Positions 45,991 to 56,568 of a stretch of 64,000 nt of DNA are shown piece by piece. Source of the stretch: Pseudomonadales bacterium (lineage in GTDB: Bacteria; Pseudomonadota; Gammaproteobacteria; Pseudomonadales; Azotimanducaceae). A program made the translations under genes and the position numbers. The stretch spans positions 62,001 to 126,000 of the forward strand of contig JAQXDL010000018.1 of NCBI GenBank assembly GCA_029251375.1. The letters run 5' to 3'. Numbering within the stretch: the stretch's first letter is position 1; each line of letters opens with the position of its first letter. Below the pieces are notes generated by a model. That model had not been told where the DNA came from. It saw nothing but the letters and a program-made list of their open reading frames with translations, and did no database searches.

Positions 45991-47214
45991 TTATAAGTAT
46001 TGTTTTTGATCAATAAAGGTTTTTATCCGTTGGGCGGCTTCGACGCACTCATCAACTGTGGCGACAAGTGCCATTCGAATTCGGTCTTGCCCCGGATTTT
46101 GATTGTTTACGACCCGTGATAGGTAGCTGCCCGGCAAAACTTTGATGTTGGTGTGCTGAAGTAGCTTTCGGGTGAACTGTAAGTCATCGCAAGGTGTCTT
46201 TGGCCAAAAGTAGAATCCCGCTGCCGGTATGTCCATTGACCAGCTGTCACTTAAAATGTCGGCAACAGCCTCGAATTTTTGTCGGTATAGCTTACGATTT
46301 TCAATGACGTGTGCTTCGTCGAGCCATGCTGCGGCGCTGAGCGCTTGATGATGGGAAGACATGGCGGAACCGTGATAGGTCCGATATAGCAAAAATCGGC
46401 TAATAATACTTTCGTCACCGGCTACATAACCTGAACGTAATCCGGGTAGATTTGAGCGTTTCGAGAGGCTATTAAAGGCAATACAATTTTTGTAATTGTG
46501 TCGGCCCATCTCATCACAAGCTTGCAACAAGCCGGTTGGTGGGTTTGCTTCGTCCCGATAAATCTCCGAATAGCATTCGTCGGATGCGATGACAAAATCA
46601 AATTTGTCAGACAAGTTGATGAGTTTTTGCATTTCGTCGACGCTCATCACTGAACCTGTGGGATTACCAGGCGAGCAGATGTATATGAGGCTACATTGTT
46701 GCCAAGTTGTGTCTTCAATCGAATCAAAATCGGGTTGGAAGTCATTCTCCTGCAGACAGTCGAGATAGTGAGGTTTGCTGCCAGCCAGTATCGCCGCGCC
46801 TTCGTAAATTTGATAAAAAGGATTTGGCATTAATGTCAGCGGCGCATCAGACGAGTTATCGTTATCGATTACCGCTTGGGCGAATGCGAATAGAGCTTCT
46901 CTTGTGCCTGTTACGGGTAAAACCTGAGTCTCAGGGTTTATTGGTGCTTGGCTTAACTTGAATCGTCGATTGATGAAGGTAGCAATCGCTTGCCGAACCT
47001 CAGGGCTGCCTTTTGTTGGCGGATAGCTGCCAACACCGGCTTTAAGAAAATCTCTATCCGCATAGATATCCATTAGAAAATCTGGTGCTGGGTGTTTCGG
47101 CTCGCCTAACGAAAGTGGAATAAAAGGGTAGTTAGACGCGGGTGTAACATCGGACAACAGCGCATTAAGTCGTTCGAATGGATAGGGGTGTAGTTGGTCT
47201 AATCGGTGGTTCAT
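45991..47214 (-). CDS. dapC: Succinyldiaminopimelate transaminase
   Basis: A 407-residue class I PLP aminotransferase. The PLP lysine is in NSLSKRSNLPGLRSGY; SDECYSEIYRD provides the cofactor-binding Asp and Tyr. It probably transaminates N-succinyl-2-amino-6-ketopimelate. Gene context beside dapD-dapE and glnD, as in Pseudomonas, supports DapC over an aspartate aminotransferase. A 199-bp gap to dapD shows no gene. Confidence 0.88.
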   Translation of the reverse strand: MNHRLDQLHPYPFERLNALLSDVTPASNYPFIPLSLGEPKHPAPDFLMDIYADRDFLKAGVGSYPPTKGSPEVRQAIATFINRRFKLSQAPINPETQVLPVTGTREALFAFAQAVIDNDNSSDAPLTLMPNPFYQIYEGAAILAGSKPHYLDCLQENDFQPDFDSIEDTTWQQCSLIYICSPGNPTGSVMSVDEMQKLINLSDKFDFVIASDECYSEIYRDEANPPTGLLQACDEMGRHNYKNCIAFNSLSKRSNLPGLRSGYVAGDESIISRFLLYRTYHGSAMSSHHQALSAAAWLDEAHVIENRKLYRQKFEAVADILSDSWSMDIPAAGFYFWPKTPCDDLQFTRKLLQHTNIKVLPGSYLSRVVNNQNPGQDRIRMALVATVDECVEAAQRIKTFIDQKQYL

Positions 47215-47297
47215 AGGTTGGGGTTCGCGCGTTAGTTGAGTGGTTATAAGTACTTATTTTTGTGTATCTAGTAAAATATGCTCGGTGTTTCTTTTCG

Positions 47298-49988
47298 CTA
47301 GGCAACAACTGATTTCGAAAGTTCAACGTGTCCATCGAGCTCTTCTGTGAGCCTTTGTGCGAGGGAATCCCTATCAAAATTGTTACCCGGCAGGTAAAAA
47401 AGGTCTTCGACTTTTTCGCCGAGCGTGGTGATTTTCGCACCCTGCAGCGAGATGTCGAATTCTGCTAGCACTTCCGCGATGATCGACAGAAGTCCCGGTC
47501 GATCTGGACATATAATTTCGAGTACCGTCAGATCTTTGTCGTTGTCGTAACTTAACGTGACTTCAGTTTTGAAGTCGAAATTCTTTAGTTGCCTCGGTGT
47601 GCGGCGAATCTTGGGTGACTGCTCGTCTTCTTCTTTCAAAAGTTCTTCGGCTAGCAGCGACTTGATCCGGTTTTGACGATGAGTCAGTGGGCCGACAGCT
47701 TTGCCATTTTCTTCTAAGACGATAAATGTATCGAAAATGAGACCACTGCTGCCGCTCGCAATGCGAGCGTCGACGATGTCCAAACCAAGTCTGTCAATAC
47801 AGCTAACCGCATTTGCAAAGACCCGCTGAGTGCCTTGCATATAAATAAAAATCTCTGTTGCGCCTTCGCCCTCACGGCGAGGTTCGGTATCTCTTAAAAT
47901 CACTAACGGACCGTCATCGAGATTATGTTGTTTGATGGCCTGCGTATGCCAGGTGATATCGGCGACAGACTCTCTTATAAAATACTCTTCGTCGACAGTA
48001 CCCCAGATTTCTAAGGTTTCTTGTTTCGCCACGCCATGCTCGGCTAAACGTTCGATGGCATGGTTTTGTGTCTCCGAAATATACTCTGTCCGGTCAACAT
48101 AGTTTTCGAGTCCGTGTCTTAATGCGCGCTTGGTTTCGAGGTACAGCTGTCGCATCAATGATGCTCGCCAGCTTGTCCATAGGGTTGGGTTTGTTGCGTT
48201 AATGTCGGCTACAGTTAGCGCGTAGATATAGTCAAGTCTTACCTGATCCTGAACCAGCATTGCGAACTCGCGGATCACATCGGGATCTGAAATGTCTTTC
48301 TTTTGTGAGGTGGAGGACATCACCAGATGGTTCTCAACCAGCCAGCAAACAAGGTTGGTATCCCAGGTTCCCAGCTTATGTCTTTGACAAAAATCTCTGG
48401 CTATATCGATGCCCAATTGAGAATGATCGCCACCTAGCCCCTTGGCTATGTCGTGATAGAGACCGCTGATAAACAGCAATTCTAATTTAGGTAAGCGGGG
48501 ATAGATGTGTGCAGCAATCGGAAAGCGTTGTTCCTGATTTTTGTATCGAAAGCGACGCATGTTTCGAACGACCTGCAACGTATGCGCATCGACGGTATAA
48601 ATATGAAACAAGTCGAACTGCATTTGGCCAATAATGCGACCGAACTCGGGTAGGTATGCTGCCAGGATTCCGTAGCGTTCCATTAAGCGAAGTTGAGAAT
48701 ACAGATGGTTCGAATGTGCCAAAATAGAAAGGAACGTTTTTGTGACTTCCTCTGTCGCGCGGAACTTCTCGTCAATCAGGTCGAGATTACGAGCAATCTC
48801 TCGAATAGTTTCTACGCGAACGCCTTCGATCTGATCGTTCGCTCCCATGATTTCAAATATCTCCATTAACGCTGGCGGATGTGTTTTAAACACGTCTTGA
48901 TGCGTCACTTCGATGTAATTGTTTCTAATCTGAAAGCGGTCATTGATTGGGCTGACAGTATCGTGGTTCTTCTTCTTGATAATTTCTTCGTCAAAGTACT
49001 GCAGCAAAATATCGCAAGTCGCATTAACGATCATCGCTGTTCGGTAGTACGATTGCATAAACTGCTCAACCGCCAGTTGATCGCCGTCGGCGTAGCCGAA
49101 TAATTCTGCCAGCGTTTGCTGGTGTTCAAACAAGAGTCTATTTTCATCACGGCCGGCAACCAGGTGTAGCCCGTAACGAATGCGCCACAATAGCCGTTCG
49201 CCGGCTCGTAGGACATCTCTCTCTGTCGCGGTTAAAAATTTACGATCGACTAAATCATCAAAACTCTCAACCTTGCCGAACTGGCGCTTTGCGATCCAGA
49301 TCACCGTTTGGATATCGCGCAGGCCGCCCGGAGAACTTTTGACGTTGGGCTCTAGGCTGTATTCGGTGTGATTGGATTTTCGGTGACGCGCTCTTTGCTC
49401 TTCAAGCTTTGCCAGGAAAAATTTCTTTTGTGACCACACTTTATTTGGGCTGACGAGAGTCTTGACCTTGTTGAAAAGCTCCGGATCGCCAATGATCGTC
49501 CGGGCCTCCAACAACGTGGTAATAACGGTGACATCCGCTGCGGCTTGAGTTTTACATTCTTTGATAGAGCGAACGCTCTGACCGACTTCAAGGCCTATAT
49601 CCCAGAGTAACGTGAGGAAACTCTGGATGTTTCCGCGGTGTTTGTCGTAGGAGTTGCGTTCGAGCAAGATTAACAGATCAATATCCGAGTGCGGATGTAG
49701 TTCGCCTCGCCCAAAACCGCCAACGGCGACAAGCGAGATACGGCTTTTGCGCCAACTCGTCAGGTTCTCATCCCAATCGAAGCGAATCCAGGCTAAACAC
49801 AACAATTGATCAATAAAAGCGGCATGATCGAGCATTAACTCAGCGACATCAGCACCCGCTCGAAAGCGATTTTCAAGATCCTGTTTACAATCAACAATGG
49901 CCTGTTTGAATGCGGGTATGATCTGTCGTGAACTGACGATCTCCTTTGCAAGTTTTGCCTGTATTGCGTCTAGATTGGCACTGGTCAA
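47298..49988 (-). CDS. glnD: Bifunctional uridylyltransferase/uridylyl-removing enzyme GlnD
   Basis: An 896-residue nitrogen sensor that modifies PII protein. The nucleotidyltransferase domain carries GGFGRGELHPHSDIDLLIL near residue 95; the HD domain LYHDIAKGLGGDHS near 505 removes UMP. Two C-terminal ACT domains (about 700-780 and 815-890) bind glutamine. It is preceded 13 bp upstream by map, the conserved map-glnD-dapC order. Confidence 0.96.
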   Translation of the reverse strand: MTSANLDAIQAKLAKEIVSSRQIIPAFKQAIVDCKQDLENRFRAGADVAELMLDHAAFIDQLLCLAWIRFDWDENLTSWRKSRISLVAVGGFGRGELHPHSDIDLLILLERNSYDKHRGNIQSFLTLLWDIGLEVGQSVRSIKECKTQAAADVTVITTLLEARTIIGDPELFNKVKTLVSPNKVWSQKKFFLAKLEEQRARHRKSNHTEYSLEPNVKSSPGGLRDIQTVIWIAKRQFGKVESFDDLVDRKFLTATERDVLRAGERLLWRIRYGLHLVAGRDENRLLFEHQQTLAELFGYADGDQLAVEQFMQSYYRTAMIVNATCDILLQYFDEEIIKKKNHDTVSPINDRFQIRNNYIEVTHQDVFKTHPPALMEIFEIMGANDQIEGVRVETIREIARNLDLIDEKFRATEEVTKTFLSILAHSNHLYSQLRLMERYGILAAYLPEFGRIIGQMQFDLFHIYTVDAHTLQVVRNMRRFRYKNQEQRFPIAAHIYPRLPKLELLFISGLYHDIAKGLGGDHSQLGIDIARDFCQRHKLGTWDTNLVCWLVENHLVMSSTSQKKDISDPDVIREFAMLVQDQVRLDYIYALTVADINATNPTLWTSWRASLMRQLYLETKRALRHGLENYVDRTEYISETQNHAIERLAEHGVAKQETLEIWGTVDEEYFIRESVADITWHTQAIKQHNLDDGPLVILRDTEPRREGEGATEIFIYMQGTQRVFANAVSCIDRLGLDIVDARIASGSSGLIFDTFIVLEENGKAVGPLTHRQNRIKSLLAEELLKEEDEQSPKIRRTPRQLKNFDFKTEVTLSYDNDKDLTVLEIICPDRPGLLSIIAEVLAEFDISLQGAKITTLGEKVEDLFYLPGNNFDRDSLAQRLTEELDGHVELSKSVVA

Positions 49989-50001
49989 TAGTTTTGATCC
50001 G

Positions 50002-50784
50002 TTATGTTGAGCGGGGAATTGTGTCGTCTGCTCGGAATGTTAAAATTTCGTAACCGGTATCGGTCACTAAAATCGTGTGTTCCCACTGTGCGGTGAGCTT
50101 GTGATCTTTGGTAACAACCGTCCACTCGTCAGGAAGTAGCTTCACTGCTGCTTTGCCCGCATTAATCATCGGTTCAATTGTGAAAATCATGCCCGGCAGC
50201 ATTTCCGCGCCGGTGCCTTTTTTGCCGTAGTGAAGTATCTGCGGTTCGTCATGAAAAACTTTACCGATGCCATGACCGCAATATTCCTTAACCACTGAAA
50301 AGCGGTTTTTTTCGGCGTGGACTTGTGTGGCATGGCCAATATCGCCAAGGTGGTTGCCAGGTTTTACCTGAGCAATACCTTTGTAAAGCGTCTCTTTGCA
50401 TGTTGCAGCGAGCCGTTCGGCGAGCACGCCACATTTCCCAACGGTGAAAGTTTTGCTGGTGTCACCATGGTAACCATCTTTTATCAGTGTGACATCGACA
50501 TTGATAATGTCGCCATTTTTCAGAATTTTGTCATCAGAGGGTATGCCATGGCAGACAACGTGGTTAACCGATGTACAGATCGACTTAGGGAAACCGCGAT
50601 AGTTTAGTGGCGCTGGAATCGCGTTTTGTACATCGACGGTATAGTCGTGGCAAATTCGATCCAATTCGCCGGTACTGATACCTGGCTTTATATGCGCCTC
50701 GATCATCTCTAACTGCTCTGCGGCAAGTGCGCCAACAATGCGCATTTTCTCTATATCTTCGGAATTTTTAATTTCGATGGTCAT
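50002..50784 (-). CDS. map: Methionine aminopeptidase, type I
   Basis: A 260-residue metalloprotease that removes initiator Met. Conserved ligands are visible in VNVDVTLIKDGYHGDTSKTF, the GHGIGKVFHDEP His, the TIEPMI Glu and the final WEHTILVT Glu. There is no zinc-finger extension. It is divergent from rpsB, the usual arrangement in gammaproteobacteria. Confidence 0.96.
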   Translation of the reverse strand: MTIEIKNSEDIEKMRIVGALAAEQLEMIEAHIKPGISTGELDRICHDYTVDVQNAIPAPLNYRGFPKSICTSVNHVVCHGIPSDDKILKNGDIINVDVTLIKDGYHGDTSKTFTVGKCGVLAERLAATCKETLYKGIAQVKPGNHLGDIGHATQVHAEKNRFSVVKEYCGHGIGKVFHDEPQILHYGKKGTGAEMLPGMIFTIEPMINAGKAAVKLLPDEWTVVTKDHKLTAQWEHTILVTDTGYEILTFRADDTIPRST

Positions 50785-50921
50785 GTATTTATCTAGGGCT
50801 TGGCAAAAAGGGGCGAACTATACCAGATTGTTGACTAACCGTAATATGCTTAAAGATATTGGACTGTAAGGTCGATTTTCAGTGCTTTTTGGCGAATTTC
50901 CAGCAAATCAAAAGAAACTCT

Positions 50922-50951
50922 TTGGTGTGTTGTTTTTTTTTATGGTATAAA
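50922..50951 (+). promoter_or_regulatory. Likely sigma-70 promoter of rpsB
   Basis: TTGGTG (50922-50927), 18 bp including a T run, then TATAAA (50946-50951) with an upstream TGG giving an extended -10. It lies in the 320-bp map/rpsB gap. About 150 nt of leader RNA would follow before the rpsB ATG. The rest of this gap, left of 50922, shows only the map upstream region. Confidence 0.6.
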
Positions 50952-50958
50952 GCGCGCC

Positions 50959-51104
50959 GGTCTGGGGGAACCAGATCGAAACCAAATTCTCACATACACC
51001 GTCACATCGTACGGGTGCTCTCGATCTTCTTGGGGAACAAGAAGCTAAGGAGTTGGACGATGGGGTGTATGGAGGCCTAACCCAAATTTAAATTCGGAGA
51101 AAAT
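50959..51104 (+). promoter_or_regulatory. Structured rpsB leader, likely S2 autoregulatory RNA
   Basis: Two hairpins share the same GGGAA loop: GGTCTGG-GGGAA-CCAGATC (50959-50977, one G-U pair) and CTTCTTG-GGGAA-CAAGAAG (51026-51044). A third block, GGGTGTATGGAGGCCTAACCC, lies just upstream of the GGAGA ribosome site. Ribosomal protein S2 is known to repress rpsB-tsf through this leader in E. coli. The matching arrangement supports the same control here. Confidence 0.7.
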
Positions 51105-51971
51105 ATGTCTAGCGTATCTATGCGGGAGCTGCTTGAAGCAGGCGCCCATTTCGGTCACCAAACACGGTACTGGAACCCAAAGATGAACAACTACATCTTT
51201 GGAGCACGAAATAATATTCACATCATCAACTTAGAGCAGACAGTACCCGCTCTTAATGAGTCTCTTACCTATATTCGTAACCTAGCGTCGAAGCGGAATA
51301 AAATCCTCTTTGTTGGTACGAAACGAAGTGCAGGTAAAGTCGTTCAGGAAGAAGCAGAACGCTGCGGAATGCCTTATGTTGATAAGCGTTGGTTGGGCGG
51401 CATGCTCACTAACTACAAGACAATTCGTCAATCGATTCGTCGCCTGAGAGACCTTGAAGAGCAATTCAACGATGGTACTTTCACTAAGCTCACCAAAAAA
51501 GAAGCACTTTCTCGTCAACGTGATCTTGACAAACTAGAGCGTAGCCTCGGTGGAATTAAGAGCATGGGCGGACTGCCTGACGCGATCTTTGTTATCGACG
51601 TTGACCATGAACGCATTGCGATCACTGAAGCTAACAAATTGAAAATCCCAGTTGTTGGTATTGTGGATACGAATAGTAATCCAGATGGTGTTGATTTTGT
51701 TATTCCAGGGAATGACGATGCGATTCGCTCTATTCGACTCTTCGTTCAAGCGATTGCTAATGCCGTTATTGAAGGTAAGGCTGAGTTTGAAGGTCCCGGT
51801 GCTGGTGAATTTGTAGAAGTTGCAGAAGAAGCTGTTGCAGAAGAAGCAGTTGTTGAAGAAGCAGCACCAGAAGTTGAAGCAGTAGCTGAAACTCCAGCTG
51901 CAGAAGCTCCTGTAGCTGAAGCGCCTGCAGAAGAAGTTGCATCTACAGAAGAGACCAAGCCAGCGGAATAA
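51105..51971 (+). CDS. rpsB: 30S ribosomal protein S2
   Basis: A 288-residue ribosomal protein. The N terminus [24 protein letters not shown] and the [24 protein letters not shown] block are diagnostic. After about residue 230 comes an acidic Ala/Glu/Val-rich tail of roughly 45 residues, longer than in E. coli S2 (241 residues) but common in Pseudomonas relatives. It is the first gene of rpsB-tsf. Confidence 0.98.
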   Translation: MSSVSMRELLEAGAHFGHQTRYWNPKMNNYIFGARNNIHIINLEQTVPALNESLTYIRNLASKRNKILFVGTKRSAGKVVQEEAERCGMPYVDKRWLGGMLTNYKTIRQSIRRLRDLEEQFNDGTFTKLTKKEALSRQRDLDKLERSLGGIKSMGGLPDAIFVIDVDHERIAITEANKLKIPVVGIVDTNSNPDGVDFVIPGNDDAIRSIRLFVQAIANAVIEGKAEFEGPGAGEFVEVAEEAVAEEAVVEEAAPEVEAVAETPAAEAPVAEAPAEEVASTEETKPAE

Positions 51972-52042
51972 CGCCGCTGCACTCGGTAGATTAAGCCCAT
52001 TCAAAGCTGGGTTTCACATCTAGCTTAAGTTAACAAAATTTT

Positions 52043-52066
52043 GGGGGCATTTATTGCCCCCTTCTT
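52043..52066 (+). terminator. rpsB-tsf intercistronic hairpin (partial terminator)
   Basis: GGGGGCA (52043-52049), loop TTTAT, TTGCCCCC side ending at 52061, followed by TTCTT. It lies 17 bp before the tsf ATG. A hairpin here in E. coli attenuates tsf relative to rpsB, and the same effect is likely. Confidence 0.7.
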
Positions 52067-52082
52067 GCATGAGGAAATCATC

Positions 52083-52928
52083 ATGGCTATTACAGCAGCA
52101 ATGGTAAAAGAACTTCGAGAACGTACTGGTCTCGGAATGATGGATTGCAAAAAAGCATTGGTTGAAGCAGACGGCGATGCGGAATTGGCAATTGAAAATC
52201 TAAGAAAATCTAGCGGCATGAAAGCGGCTAAAAAAGCAGGTCGAACAGCAGCTGAAGGTAAATTGGGTACGAAGGTATCTGATGGTGTCGCTGTCATGGT
52301 TGAAATCAACTGTGAGACTGACTTTGCGGCGCGAGATGACAATTTCAACGGCTTTGTTGAGATAGCGACCAATGCAGTATTCGATTCGAAAGAGTCGGAT
52401 GTTCAGGTGCTTTTGCAGGCAGGACTTGAGTCAACCCGAGAAACGCTTGTACAGAAAATCGGTGAGAACATCTCTGTTCGTCGCGCCGCAGTTTATGAAG
52501 GCACTGTCGCTAACTATATTCATACCACTGGTAGAATTGGTGTTTTGATAGAACTCGAAGGTGGAAATGAAGAGTTGGGTAGGGATATCGCAATGCATAT
52601 TGCTGCTGTTAACCCACAATTTGTTTCTTCAGATGCCGTACCCGCGGATGTTATCGCCAAAGAAAAGGAAATTTATGTCGCTCAGGCTGCTGATAGCGGC
52701 AAGCCGGCAGAGATCGTCGAAAAGATGGTTGAGGGTCGAGTGCGTAAATATCTCGCAGAAATTTGCCTGGTTGATCAACCTTTTGTAAAGGATGGCGATA
52801 TCAAAGTTGGCGCGCTGTTAAAAAAAGAAGGCGCATCAGTGAAGCAATTTGTTCGTTTTGAAGTCGGTGAAGGCATTGAAGTTGAAGAAGTTGATTTTGC
52901 TGCTGAAGTTGCAAGTCAACTAAGCTAA
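52083..52928 (+). CDS. tsf: Elongation factor Ts
   Basis: A 281-residue nucleotide-exchange factor for EF-Tu. The N-terminal UBA-like domain contains [17 protein letters not shown], and the core has [19 protein letters not shown] 52083 is supported by TGAGGA upstream and by the conserved [13 protein letters not shown] beginning; the longer frame upstream covers the hairpin and is not coding. It is co-transcribed with rpsB. Confidence 0.97.
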   Translation: MAITAAMVKELRERTGLGMMDCKKALVEADGDAELAIENLRKSSGMKAAKKAGRTAAEGKLGTKVSDGVAVMVEINCETDFAARDDNFNGFVEIATNAVFDSKESDVQVLLQAGLESTRETLVQKIGENISVRRAAVYEGTVANYIHTTGRIGVLIELEGGNEELGRDIAMHIAAVNPQFVSSDAVPADVIAKEKEIYVAQAADSGKPAEIVEKMVEGRVRKYLAEICLVDQPFVKDGDIKVGALLKKEGASVKQFVRFEVGEGIEVEEVDFAAEVASQLS

Positions 52929-52965
52929 CGTACCGGTAAAGCTATTCACAACCCGGAGAGAATCT

Positions 52966-53688
52966 ATGCCTAACAAAACGACTCTAAAACATCGTCGTAT
53001 CCTGCTTAAACTAAGCGGTGAGGCGTTAGGGGTCCAAGGTGTAGGTATAGACCCGAAAGTTCTTGATCAAATGGCTTTGGAAATAGGCCAACTTGTAGGC
53101 ATTGGCGTGCAGGTTGGACTTGTCATTGGTGGTGGTAATATTTTCCGCGGCGCCGAGTTAAATGCCGCCGGATTAGATCGCGTCACCGGTGATCATATGG
53201 GCATGCTGGCCACGGTTATGAATGCGTTGGCCATGCGTGATGCGCTTGAACGGGCGCGTATTCATACCAGTGTTATGTCAGCGATCCCAATGAGCGGTAT
53301 TGTCGAACATTACGATCGACGCAGAGCAATTCGTCATCTTGAGGATGGTGAAGTTGTTCTATTCGCGGCAGGAACCGGCAACCCATTTTTCACCACTGAT
53401 TCAGCTGCGTGCCTGCGAGGCATTGAGATAGAGGCTGATATAGTTTTGAAAGCCACCAAGGTTGATGGCGTATACAGCGCTGACCCTGTGACCAACCCAG
53501 AAGCAACTCGCTTTGATGAGTTAACTTACGATGAAGTCCTCGAAAAACAACTAGGTGTCATGGATTTGACGGCTATTTGTCTGGCAAGAGATCATGATAT
53601 GCCGCTTCGAGTATTTGCCATGGGGCAGAATGGTGCACTTCGTGCTGCTGTCCTAGGCGGTGATGAAGGAACATTAATTACGCGTTAG
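52966..53688 (+). CDS. pyrH: Uridylate kinase
   Basis: A 240-residue amino-acid-kinase-fold enzyme that phosphorylates UMP to UDP. The KLSGEAL motif and [10 protein letters not shown] open the protein; [13 protein letters not shown] forms the nucleotide site. GGAGAG lies 7 bp upstream of the ATG. The order tsf-pyrH-frr is universal in these bacteria. Confidence 0.97.
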   Translation: MPNKTTLKHRRILLKLSGEALGVQGVGIDPKVLDQMALEIGQLVGIGVQVGLVIGGGNIFRGAELNAAGLDRVTGDHMGMLATVMNALAMRDALERARIHTSVMSAIPMSGIVEHYDRRRAIRHLEDGEVVLFAAGTGNPFFTTDSAACLRGIEIEADIVLKATKVDGVYSADPVTNPEATRFDELTYDEVLEKQLGVMDLTAICLARDHDMPLRVFAMGQNGALRAAVLGGDEGTLITR

Positions 53689-53737
53689 ATAGACGGATCA
53701 AATTCGGCATCTGACCGCGAAAAAGAAGAGGAATCCC

Positions 53738-54295
53738 ATGCTAGAAGAAATAAAACAAGATGCTCAAGAACGCATGCAGAAGTCTTTAGGAGCGCTGGCA
53801 GGAGCATTTGCGAAGATTAGAACAGGTCGTGCACACCCTGGCATTCTTGACGGTCTGACTGTGGATTATTATGGCACGACGACACCGCTTAATCAGGTGG
53901 CGAATATCACCGTTGAAGACTCCCGAACACTGGCAATCGTACCTTGGGAAAAACCAATGGTTTCAGTTGTTGAAAAAGCGATTTTGAAGTCAGACCTTGG
54001 CTTGAACCCGGCAACATCCGGAGACAAGATTCGTCTACCAATGCCAGCATTGACTGAAGAGAACCGTCGCGATCTAACAAAGATAGCCAAGTCAGAAGCT
54101 GAGAATGCTCGAGTTGCGATCAGAAATATTCGGCGTGATGCTAATGCAGACCTAAAAGATCTGTTGAAAGAAAAAGAAATCACAGAAGACGAAGAGCGAA
54201 AGGGAACTGACGATATCCAGAAGTTAACTGACTCGAAGATTAAAGAGATTGACGATTCTCTTGTGACGAAAGAATCGGACTTAATGGAAATATAG
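53738..54295 (+). CDS. frr: Ribosome recycling factor
   Basis: A 185-residue protein that, with EF-G, splits post-termination ribosomes. Visible signatures are [22 protein letters not shown], the hinge [12 protein letters not shown] and the long C-terminal helix beginning [27 protein letters not shown] lies before the ATG. The following gap of 108 bp holds no uppS, which normally comes next. Confidence 0.97.
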   Translation: MLEEIKQDAQERMQKSLGALAGAFAKIRTGRAHPGILDGLTVDYYGTTTPLNQVANITVEDSRTLAIVPWEKPMVSVVEKAILKSDLGLNPATSGDKIRLPMPALTEENRRDLTKIAKSEAENARVAIRNIRRDANADLKDLLKEKEITEDEERKGTDDIQKLTDSKIKEIDDSLVTKESDLMEI

Positions 54296-54403
54296 GGACG
54301 TTACGATCAAAGCTTATTTTCACCAGAGCATAATCCCTTCTGCTGGCATCAGTGCTGAGAAAAGCGAAGCGATAATAAGCCGCCAATTGGATAAACGCAT
54401 ATC

Positions 54404-55210
54404 ATGCTAAAGCAGCGAATCATTACCGCTGTCATCCTCGCGCCGATTGCAATCGCGTGCATTTTCTTTCTGCCTAAAATGGGTTTTATCTATTTTGTTG
54501 GTGCGGTTATTACCGTATCTGCGTGGGAATGGGCCAACCTTGCAGGCTTAACCGGCTGGCAGCGTTATCTCTATGCTGCCTTTGTCGCCCTGTGCCTTCT
54601 GCCAGCCATTCATATACCCTTGAGCCTAGTGTTGGCTGCGGCTGCGCTGTGGTGGCTGGCGGCGTTGTTTCTTGTTGTTCAATATCCAAAACGAACATCG
54701 CTATGGGGTGGGCAATGGTCAAGATGTGTCATTGGCTTGCTGAGCTTGATACCTGGCTTCGTCGCGTTAGTCGAACTTAAATCCTATGCTGACAGCAGTT
54801 TTCTCATTTTGATGCTCTTCTTTCTTATCTGGGGTGCCGATATTGGCGCCTATTTCACAGGCAAAGCGATTGGTAAACACAAGCTGGCGCCCGATGTGAG
54901 TCCAGGTAAATCAATAGAAGGTCTTGTTGGTGGTGCTGTCGTGGCGTTGATCATTGCTGTGCTGATGTTGCTCTGGTTGGGACGTCCTTCGCTCGTGACT
55001 TGGGACGGTGCCATGTTTATGTTCGGCTGTTTCGGCATCATTCTTGTCTCTGTGCTTGGCGATCTCGCTTTGAGTATGTTCAAACGTTTTCGCGGCATAA
55101 AGGATTCCAGCGCGTTGTTACCGGGTCATGGTGGGTTCTTAGATCGAATAGACAGTCTGTTGTCTGCTGCACCTTTGTTTGTCCTGTTTCTCGTTGTGTT
55201 TCAGTGGTGA
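54404..55210 (+). CDS. cdsA: Phosphatidate cytidylyltransferase
   Basis: A 268-residue polytopic inner-membrane enzyme that makes CDP-diacylglycerol. About seven to eight hydrophobic segments span the protein. The family signature is split between VSPGKSIEGLVGG and SSALLPGHGGFLDRIDSL near the C terminus. It precedes dxr by 15 bp. Confidence 0.94.
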   Translation: MLKQRIITAVILAPIAIACIFFLPKMGFIYFVGAVITVSAWEWANLAGLTGWQRYLYAAFVALCLLPAIHIPLSLVLAAAALWWLAALFLVVQYPKRTSLWGGQWSRCVIGLLSLIPGFVALVELKSYADSSFLILMLFFLIWGADIGAYFTGKAIGKHKLAPDVSPGKSIEGLVGGAVVALIIAVLMLLWLGRPSLVTWDGAMFMFGCFGIILVSVLGDLALSMFKRFRGIKDSSALLPGHGGFLDRIDSLLSAAPLFVLFLVVFQW

Positions 55211-55225
55211 TATTGAAGTGAATTT

Positions 55226-56425
55226 ATGAATACCTCTCAATCCTCCGTGATTCAAAACATTACCATTCTAGGCGCCACAGGCAGTATTGGTGTGAGTACG
55301 CTGGATGTTGTGCAGCGCCATAGCGATGCGTTTAATGTGTTCGCGTTAACAGCAAATACGAATGTCGAACTATTGTTCTCCCAATGTGAACGACATAAAC
55401 CGCAATTTGCCGTCATGCGTGATGAAGGCAAAGCTGAGCAGTTAGCCAAGAAATTAAAGACCGCAGGCAGCATGACCGATGTTTTGTCGGGGACAGAAGG
55501 GTTGGATTGGGTTGCTGGCCACGAACAAACAGATGTCGTCATGGCTGCAATTGTTGGTGCTGCAGGGTTGCCGTCGTCGTTACGCGCCGCCGAAACAGGT
55601 AAACGATTACTGCTGGCAAACAAAGAGTCGTTGGTCATGTCCGGTGCGTTGTTCATGCGTAAAGTGCAGGAGAACGATGCCGTTTTGCTGCCTATTGATA
55701 GTGAGCACAATGCGATTTTTCAAAGTTTGGCGAACGGTGCGCCAGGATACGCTGGAGGTGTCGCAAAGATTTATTTGACAGCCTCAGGTGGGCCCCTGCG
55801 TGAAACACCTTTAGCGGACTTGCCCAAGGTGACCGTAGTGCAGGCGTGTGCCCATCCGAATTGGGATATGGGTAGAAAAATATCTGTTGATTCAGCGACG
55901 ATGATGAACAAGGGCTTGGAGCTTATCGAAGCGCATTGGCTTTTTGATGTCCCTGTAGAACAAATTGAGATAGTTATTCATCCGCAGCAGATTATCCACT
56001 CGATGGTCGCTTATCACGATGGGTCTGTTGTATCTCAGATGGGAAACCCGGATATGCGCACCCCTATTGCGCATGGGCTTGCTTGGCCGTCGAGAATCGA
56101 TTCCGGCGTCAGCGAGCTTGATCTTATGACGATGGGGCGGCTAGATTTTGAACCAGCTGACCGACATCGATTCCCCTGTATCGCGTTGGCGGAAGAAGCT
56201 GCGAAGGGTGCAGATAGTCTGTCTATTGCACTCAATGCGTCGAATGAAATTGCCGTAGAAGGTTTTTTAAGTGAACTTATTCGATTCACCGATATCCCAA
56301 TCATAGTGGAAAAAGTTTTAGCGCAGGTCGACGCGCATGCGGTAGCAGATGTCGATGAAATATTAGCTGTTGATAATGTGGCTAGAATATATGCGCGAGA
56401 AATCTTGCGTCAGCGTCAGATATAG
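55226..56425 (+). CDS. dxr: 1-deoxy-D-xylulose 5-phosphate reductoisomerase
   Basis: A 399-residue NADPH enzyme committing carbon to the MEP isoprenoid pathway. The NADPH loop [18 protein letters not shown], the substrate loop [10 protein letters not shown] and [16 protein letters not shown] are all present. It lies between cdsA and rseP as usual. Isoprenoid units from this pathway would feed the missing UppS. Confidence 0.97.
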   Translation: MNTSQSSVIQNITILGATGSIGVSTLDVVQRHSDAFNVFALTANTNVELLFSQCERHKPQFAVMRDEGKAEQLAKKLKTAGSMTDVLSGTEGLDWVAGHEQTDVVMAAIVGAAGLPSSLRAAETGKRLLLANKESLVMSGALFMRKVQENDAVLLPIDSEHNAIFQSLANGAPGYAGGVAKIYLTASGGPLRETPLADLPKVTVVQACAHPNWDMGRKISVDSATMMNKGLELIEAHWLFDVPVEQIEIVIHPQQIIHSMVAYHDGSVVSQMGNPDMRTPIAHGLAWPSRIDSGVSELDLMTMGRLDFEPADRHRFPCIALAEEAAKGADSLSIALNASNEIAVEGFLSELIRFTDIPIIVEKVLAQVDAHAVADVDEILAVDNVARIYAREILRQRQI

Positions 56426-56568
56426 CGATATTGCATCTTAAATGATGGTGCTGTTTGATTTTTTTCGGTCGCTATAAACCTCGTGTGAGAGCACATTGGC
56501 GAAAGAGTTAATCACTCGTTCTCCGCTACGGGGCAATTGGCAGTTAGTATCAAAAGAGAAATAGATTT

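Noticed and set aside
52041-52082. Upstream extension of tsf
   Set aside because: It would translate the intercistronic hairpin. ATG 52083 has a good ribosome site and the conserved EF-Ts N terminus.
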